DNA of 64,000 nt from Ecdyonurus torrentis (Eukaryota > Arthropoda > Insecta > Ephemeroptera > Heptageniidae). Shown here in pieces: positions 58,542 through 64,000 of the stretch (position 1 is the first letter of the stretch; each line of letters opens with the position of its first letter). Where the stretch lies: positions 13,653,291-13,717,290 of the forward strand of contig OX439137.1 in NCBI GenBank assembly GCA_949318235.1. Reading direction: 5' to 3'. The position numbers and the translations under genes are program-made. The notes under the pieces are model-generated. The model was not told where the DNA came from. It did not search any database and saw only the letters and a list, made by a program, of their open reading frames with translations.

Positions 58542-58597
58542 GTGATCACCGAAGTCAAGCAACGTTGAGCGAGATCAAAAGATGGATGGGTGACCGA
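58542..58597 (+). pseudogene. 5S rRNA-derived fragment
   Basis: GATCACCGAAGTCAAGCAAC followed by GATGGATGGGTGACCG matches the 3' two-thirds core of arthropod-type 5S rRNA. It covers the internal box A region and box C and ends in a T run. The GCGCGGTTAGTACTT stretch is altered to GAGATCAAAA. It may be the head of a 5S-derived SINE or a stray 5S pseudogene. It lies inside the element 56420-58921 and is absent from the paralogous copy at 60731. Confidence 0.75.
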
Positions 58598-58996
58598 TTT
58601 TTTTATTGTGCTAGAAATGTTTTTTTATTGTTTTCTCTTTATTGTGTGTACAGCAGAAAATGTGCAGAATAAATTTTCCTACATTTTAATTATTAATTTT
58701 AATTAAAATTTATTAATTATCCAAGATCTTGTCAAGATCTTGACACGATTTTGCCAAGAACTTGACACGATCTTGTCAAGATCGTGACAGGATCTTGACA
58801 CGATCTTGACACGATCTTGTCAAGATCGTGGCACGATCTTGGTAAGATCTTACACAAGAACTTGCGAATACGTTCTTGCGGTAAGATCCTGGCAAGAACT
58901 TGGCAAGTTTTTCGAGCAGGGGTTGCCAGGCTAGATATTTGAGAGAAATTTAAATGAATCGCACACCTTTAATTCTGGCAACGCTGCATTTGGAAA

Positions 58997-59599
58997 ATTT
59001 GCATGGACATGTACAAAACATGTTGCGGTACAATTTTATTTGAAATATTTGCCTGTATCGCTTGCAAACCTCTCTATTTACTGCAAAACTGCTATATCGC
59101 GGCAGTTTTTTTGTCTTAGGTGAACGTCACACAAAAGATTGTCTTTACGTGGCATTTACGCAACACGGAGAACCGCACGCAGGTCAAATGACCAGTCAAC
59201 ATACCCTATCATATTATAAAGGAAACCCATCAAATTGTTTTCTTATTTGGTTATATATACTGGGGGCTTTAATATTGACCTTTAAGTGCCCCTTAGGGTT
59301 GGAAGTGTACGTGGGTAGAGTAAAAATTAAATATTGGGGCTTATGGGGCTAAAAGGACCACAAGTGCTATTTTTAAATTTATGTACAAATGCCATTACGA
59401 CTTTGGTGTACATTTAACTGAAAGGTCAATAATTTTGTGACCTTGAAAATGGCAAAAGGTCATTTTGACAAACAGCTATAGACAAAAAAAAGGTGTGTGT
59501 TTAATTGAGTAAATGTTTTAGTATTTTAAATTATTTTAAAAAGCAAAAAAATTATCGTGAAATATCCCGGGCTATATAACGTTTTATAATACGAGTGGT
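58997..59599. other. No gene recognised
   Basis: An ORF of 96 codons (59062-59352) has no recognisable motif and ordinary spacer composition. I see nothing else. Confidence 0.5.
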
Positions 59600-60520
59600 T
59601 TTACGAGTGGATTCAATGCGCATCTGATGACCCACGGGTTCATGGTTGACCCCTAAAATTTGAGTTCTCCGATTTCAATGCAACAAACGTGATAACTGGG
59701 GTTTCGTAACCTTGTGAGAACACTGGTGACCACCCAAAATTTTTCAACTCAACCCCTCATGACCCAGGGGTTGGTTGACCCTTTAAATTTGAGTTCTCCG
59801 ATTTCAATGAAACAAACGTGTTAACTGAGGTAACATGACCTTGTGAGAACTCTGGCGGACACCAAAATTTTTCAACCCAACCCCTGATGACCCAGGGGTT
59901 GGTTGACCCTTAAAATTTAAGTTCTCCGATTTCGATGCAAAAAACGTGTTAACTGGGGTTCCTTAGCCTAGTGGGAACACTGTAGACCACCAAAAAAATT
60001 TCAACCCAACCCCTGATGACCCAGGGGTTGGTTGACCCTTTAAATTCGAGTTTTCCGATTTCGATGAAACAAACGTGTTAACTTAAGTAACATTACCATG
60101 TGAGTACACTGGTGACCACTATAAATTTTCAACCCAGCCCCTGATGACCCAGGGGTTGGTTGACCCCTAAATTCGAGTTCTCTGATTTCGATATATGGAA
60201 CAAACGTGTAAACTAAGGTTTCTTGATCTTATGTGAGAACAATAGTAACCATATTTTTTTTTAATCCAACCTCTGATGATGCAGGGGTTTGTTAACCCTT
60301 AAAATTGTAGGGTTCTCTTATTTTAATAGTTAAACATTCCGACTTCCATGTGTTAACTTATTAAACTATATATTATAATATCAAAAAAATCAAATTTTAG
60401 GGGTCAACCAACCCCTGGGTCATCAGGGGTTGAGTTGAAAAATTTTGGTGGTCACAGTGTTCTCACAAGGTTAAGGAACCTTAGTTTACACGTTTATTTC
60501 ATCAAAATCGAGAAATATTA
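59600..60520. repeat. Minisatellite of about 125-bp units with an inverted copy
   Basis: At least five direct units each carry CCTGATGACCCAGGGGTTGG, TTGAGTTCTCCGATTTC and ACAAACGTGTTAACT with small changes. At 60400-60515 one unit appears inverted (AACCAACCCCTGGGTCATCA), forming a large potential hairpin with the array. Confidence 0.85.
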
Positions 60521-60730
60521 TTTTTGGGGTAAACCACCCCCAGATAGAACAAGGACGTTTTAACGGGGTTTCAATGCTTCTTTTGGTCCACCATTGAATC
60601 TACGTGTTAAGTTACCCCAGAATAGCCTTTTTTCCATCACAATCGAGCAAGTTTATTATCCGGGGGGAAACACCCCAATGGGGGTGGGGTGGGTATTTGC
60701 ATATTTAATTACCTTACCTGTATCACTCAT

Positions 60731-61330
60731 CCTTGCTCGAAAAACTTGCCAAGTTCTTAATTGCCAAGAACCCGATTCTTACCAAGAACTTGGTAAGTTC
60801 CTGCCAAGAAACAAGTTCTTAATAAGAACTTGCCAAGAACTTGTTTCAAGATCTTGACTGAGTAGTTCTTGGCAAGTTCTTAGTAAGATTTTACCAAGAT
60901 CTTAGTTCTTGGCAAGTTCTTAACAATTGTTCTTAAGAACTTTATCAAGATCTAAATTATTATTTCTTGCTAAGATCCTGGCTAATTTCTTGAAAAATAT
61001 TTAAAAAAAATTCTTGGCAAATTCTTGCCAATATTCAATTTCTTGGTTCAATCTTGGCAAAATTTTTCAAAAAAATAAGGATTCTTGATTCAGAAATTTC
61101 TTGGCTCGAAATCTTGACAAGTTCTTGATAAGATCTTGTAATAGTATTTAGGGGTTAAAGAAGGGGTTGAGGAGTATTGATAGAAATTTTTTTTATGCCA
61201 AGAACAGTTCCTCATCTCTTTTTACCCCTAGAAACAAAATTTCATATTTTTAACCTTTCTGTCTCGACAACCCAAGTCCAAACAATTGTATATAGGACTC
61301 TTTATATAACGCAAATAATACAACAAATTT
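60731..61330 (+). mobile_element. Second copy of the AAGATCTTG-array element (left part)
   Basis: It starts CCTTGCTCGAAAAACTTGCC and follows the 56420 element through its left array. It then follows the internal segment (TATTTAGGGGTT...TTTATATAACGCAAATAA) without the hAT-like insertion. Similarity ends near 61330; no matching right end is found. Confidence 0.75.
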
Positions 61331-61903
61331 ACTTTATTGAATTCTATGCTGAAAGTCACATTTTGAATTTTGAACTACCCAGGCAACCGTCATTTCGTTT
61401 TAGAAACCTTGTAAAAATGTGGCTGCCGCAACAAAAAGCAAATAATAAATAAATAATAATAAAAATTCAAATAATATTCTTAAATAATTTTATTTCTCAA
61501 TACTACTATCATACTTCAAAATTTTAAACTTTTACAAAATATTTTAATTCAAAATATAATACGTTTAAATTTTTATCTACTAATAATACCTAAAAAGTAA
61601 CTTGATAAAAGCTCATAAAATATCATAAAGTATAAAATTATCTTAAGCTAAAATTTTTTTTAATTATAATAAATTTAAACTGCACAAAATAAAATTTAAG
61701 ATGTTTCGTCGGTCTTGCCGACATATATAAACAAGCTTTACATTTAATAGTGTGCAATTTAATTAGTTACATACTAATCAAAATATATATAATTTTAATT
61801 TAATAATTTACAATTCAAAGAATGTGTTATCATAGCGGACATCCGAAATGCGTTGAAATTGAAAGTTTTCATTCATGAGTTTAGGTTTTTAAGTAAAGTT
61901 TTA

Positions 61904-62106
61904 CATATCGATGCTTACCCGGTCGAAGTGAACGAACTACACTTTACAAATTTGGAGAAAAATGAACGTTCTACACTTTTCAATTTCCAAGTTCCCCCAT
62001 ATAGTTCTCATGTTAAAACGCGTAGAAGCGCCAAAAGCAGATCGTTCATTTTTCCCCAAATTTGTAAAGTCTAGTTCGTTCACTTCGACGGGTAAGCATC
62101 GATATA
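61904..62106. repeat. Foldback element with ATATCGATG ends
   Basis: ATATCGATGCTTACCCGGTCG is mirrored by CGACGGGTAAGCATCGATAT. The arms include GAAGTGAACGAACTACAC. It is the same family as 39065-39270. Confidence 0.85.
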
Positions 62107-62272
62107 CCTTTTTTTTTTGGTAAACAATGAGTCTAGTCTGTATTTTTGTTCATAAAAAAATATACACCACTCGTATTCAGGCCTTTAGTTGCAATCAATG
62201 TAACGTAAAAATTCATCAATATAGTGTAAATACAATTTGAGCTAAAAAATCACTTCAGTTTCTCTATCTTTA

Positions 62273-62500
62273 TAATTAAAGGTGAGGAACAATTTCATAA
62301 ACTAAAAATATCATTGTAAATTTAGCTGCAGTCATTGTTTTTTAATTTATTTTTTATTTACATTTTATATGCTTTTTTTCACGCGTGTGAAAACAAGCAT
62401 AATTAACAGTGAGGAGGTAATAACCCATGCACAGTAAATGAAAAATAAATTAGAAATAAAAGATGTTAGTCCAATTTACGATGATATGATATGTTTCATC
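62273..62500. repeat. Foldback family B, decayed copy
   Basis: AATTAAAGGTGAGGAACAA, then GTCATTGTTTTTTAATTTATT mirrored by AATAAATTAGAAATAAAAG. Weaker than the other three copies. Confidence 0.55.
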
Positions 62501-62567
62501 AATTATATAAAATAAGTTTTTTGCACAAGTAGTTTTACTATATATAAACATAATGAAGACAACTATA

Positions 62568-63062
62568 TTATTTATCTTTACAAAATACATGCAATTCAAT
62601 TGCCATTCCCCTGAAAATGTTCCCTATCAAAGGCAAGACAAAATTTTCCCAGTCTAAATTATCCCTCCCACAACCTAACTTTGTAATAGCTAACTTTTTT
62701 ATCTTTTGAATCAAGAGAATTTTTCGTAAATTTAATAAAGTGATTTTAAAATTTCTCATACTTGGTTTCTGATAAAAAAATTCCTTGGTAACTAAGTTTA
62801 GTATTATTTGATTATCTGTTGCTCTAAATGTTTCTATACTACCTATTTCCCCAGTTTTTATAGTTCTCAAAGCAGGATACTTTCTGGCTAAATCTCTCGC
62901 AGCCCCTGCCCCCATTGTGCAACATTTGCTCACACAATGTGCAATTGCCATAGTGTTTCTTACAAATAATATTGATTTTTTATGGATAAATATTACAGGA
63001 TATTTGTTTTTTATTTTATCTAAAATTAAATGAAGATGTTGGATCTTATGCCGAAGTCTCAC
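62568..63062 (-). CDS. TARG1/OARD1-like macrodomain protein
   Basis: A single uninterrupted ORF of 164 residues. After about 21 extra N-terminal residues it follows the whole OARD1/TARG1 macrodomain: AIAHCVSKCCTMGAGAARDL (ADP-ribose-binding loop), NLVTKEFFYQKPSM, LAITKLGCGRDNLDWENF and a C-terminal strand ELHVFC. The Lys of VTK and the Asp of GCGRD align with the catalytic Lys84 and Asp125 of human TARG1. It is therefore probably an active hydrolase that removes ADP-ribose from glutamate. It has no introns and lies among repeats, unlike the other genes here. It could be a retrocopy, a native single-exon gene or element-borne cargo. No poly-A remnant is obvious. Confidence 0.82.
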   Translation of the reverse strand: MRLRHKIQHLHLILDKIKNKYPVIFIHKKSILFVRNTMAIAHCVSKCCTMGAGAARDLARKYPALRTIKTGEIGSIETFRATDNQIILNLVTKEFFYQKPSMRNFKITLLNLRKILLIQKIKKLAITKLGCGRDNLDWENFVLPLIGNIFRGMAIELHVFCKDK

Positions 63063-63273
63063 CGAACTTTTACCAATCTGTAATCAGGTACAAACAAAAA
63101 TTGATTGCACTTATGTGATAGTTTTTTATACTGTTATTGTCAGTATTAAGTATTCTAAATAACAGATAACAGAGACTGCTTCTGATTACCTTAATAATTC
63201 AGTAACCGGAAAAGAGGCAAAAAAAAATAATAAAAAGGATAAGGAAAGGAGGAAAGTTGCTTGTGTTGAGAAG

Positions 63274-63275
<2 letters not shown>

Positions 63276-63340
<65 letters not shown>
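63276..63340. repeat. (TA)n microsatellite
   Basis: About 32 TA units upstream of the macrodomain ORF, followed at once by an ATATCGATC end resembling the ATATCGATG foldbacks. Confidence 0.97.
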
Positions 63341-63346
<6 letters not shown>

Positions 63347-63453
63347 CTTTTCGCGTCAAGATGAAGTTACTACACTTTACAAATTTCCGAAGGATAAACG
63401 ATACACATTTTACAAGTTCGCGGCTAGCTGAAGCTTTTGATATATAAAACAGG

Positions 63454-64000
63454 CCCTGGTCAAAAATCTTGAGCAAGATCTGGCCAAGATCTTGCTCAAG
63501 ATTTGTTTAAGATTTTTAGTATGGCACGACAAGATCTTGACAAGATCTTGTCAAGATCTTGAGGATAATCTTATAACAAGAAATGACAATCTTGCACAAA
63601 ACACTTTGTCGAAATTAAAAATCTTGTGCAAGATTTTGGGTCCGTAAAATCTTACAGCAAATCTTGTCAAGAATGAACAAGACTTTCGTCGTAAAATCTT
63701 GCAAAAAATCTTGTCAGGACTTTGCAAGATTATCGTAATATATTGCAGCAAGTCTTGCCAAGACTCTGCAAGATCTTAAATAAAATCTCCAAGCAACAAT
63801 TACTCTGGAAAATAAAAATTTTAATCTTAAAAAAAATATATATATATTTAATTATCGCGTATTGGTTCTGCAAACTGGAATTACTTGTCAAATTTAGTCC
63901 AGAGAATGTGCAGGCAGCAACAAAAAAAACTTAAACATTAATATGCGTATTTGTTCTGAAATCTTGAAGTAATCGTCAATTATTGTCCAGACAGCAAGCT
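63454..64000 (+). mobile_element. Left end of a third AAGATCTTG-array element (partial)
   Basis: It starts CCCTGGTCAAAAATCTTGAG, related to CCCTGCTCGAAAAACTTGCC. It continues as an array of CTTGACAAGATC and AAATCTTGCA variants and runs off the window end. Confidence 0.55.

Larger units (their letters stand above)
56420..58921. mobile_element. Inverted-repeat element with arrayed AAGATCTTG motifs
   Basis: The ends CCCTGCTCGAAAAACTTGCC and GGCAAGTTTTTCGAGCAGGG are terminal inverted repeats. Both subterminal regions are packed with variants of CTTGACAAGATC / CTTGGCAAGAAC on both strands. It interrupts a tandem repeat unit, which gives a clean junction and a possible 2-bp GT duplication. A hAT-like element (56891-58303) is nested inside. 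Without that insertion it is about 1.1 kb. A second left end is at 60731 and a related one at 63454. No transposase ORF is seen. Confidence 0.78.

Noticed and set aside
59062..59352. 96-codon ORF in the repeat-rich right part
   Set aside because: No similarity I recognise, no splice context, spacer-like composition.
62568..63062. Macrodomain ORF as an integrated virus gene
   Set aside because: The nearest pattern I can recognise is cellular OARD1/TARG1, and no other viral-type genes lie nearby.

Overview
The window is animal nuclear DNA, AT-rich and intron-rich. Splice sites, reading phase and protein similarity agree for every multi-exon gene, so these gene models are firm. The organism is an invertebrate and probably an arthropod. 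The hints are a 5S rRNA fragment of arthropod type, the non-LTR retrotransposons, and the many A, G and C homopolymer runs. The species cannot be named from this sequence.

Gene layout, left to right: NCOA5 (+, 3' part only, to 6,998); PTER (-, 11,142-17,254), whose last two exons are present twice; ARHGAP1 (+, 17,825-24,934), divergent from PTER; about 6 kb of AT-rich DNA; an E2F4/5-type gene with an uninterrupted coding region (-, 31,063-31,998); mitochondrial GATB (-, 33,006-40,500, 11 coding exons); NDUFB1 (+, 41,725-41,895), divergent from GATB and directly behind a second small membrane-protein ORF on the same predicted mRNA; neutral sphingomyelinase SMPD2 (-, 44,550-55,957, 6 coding exons). 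From 56 kb to the end the DNA is mostly nested repeats, with one single-exon TARG1-like macrodomain ORF (-, 62,568-63,062).

Mobile DNA is dense. SMPD2 intron 2 holds a non-LTR retrotransposon with two long intact ORFs. These lie in one frame and are separated by a single UAG inside a tobamovirus-type readthrough context. An ARHGAP1 intron holds a CpG-rich block with CCAAT, TATA and initiator-like motifs, followed by a complete hammerhead ribozyme fold on the minus strand, as in Penelope-like elements. More than 25 foldback (MITE-like) elements of many families fill introns and spacers. Several are flanked by TTAA. Near 56-59 kb a hAT-like element with an 8-bp target duplication sits inside a larger inverted-repeat element, which itself interrupts a tandem repeat.

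The genes are ordinary housekeeping and regulatory genes: RNA-linked coregulator, metal hydrolase, Rho GAP, transcription factor, mitochondrial aminoacyl-tRNA amidation, complex I, sphingolipid turnover. They form no operon-like pathway, although GATB, NDUFB1 and the small ORF all point to mitochondria and share one spacer. The most unusual features are the readthrough LINE, the hammerhead block, the NDUFB1 dicistron and the duplicated PTER terminal exons.
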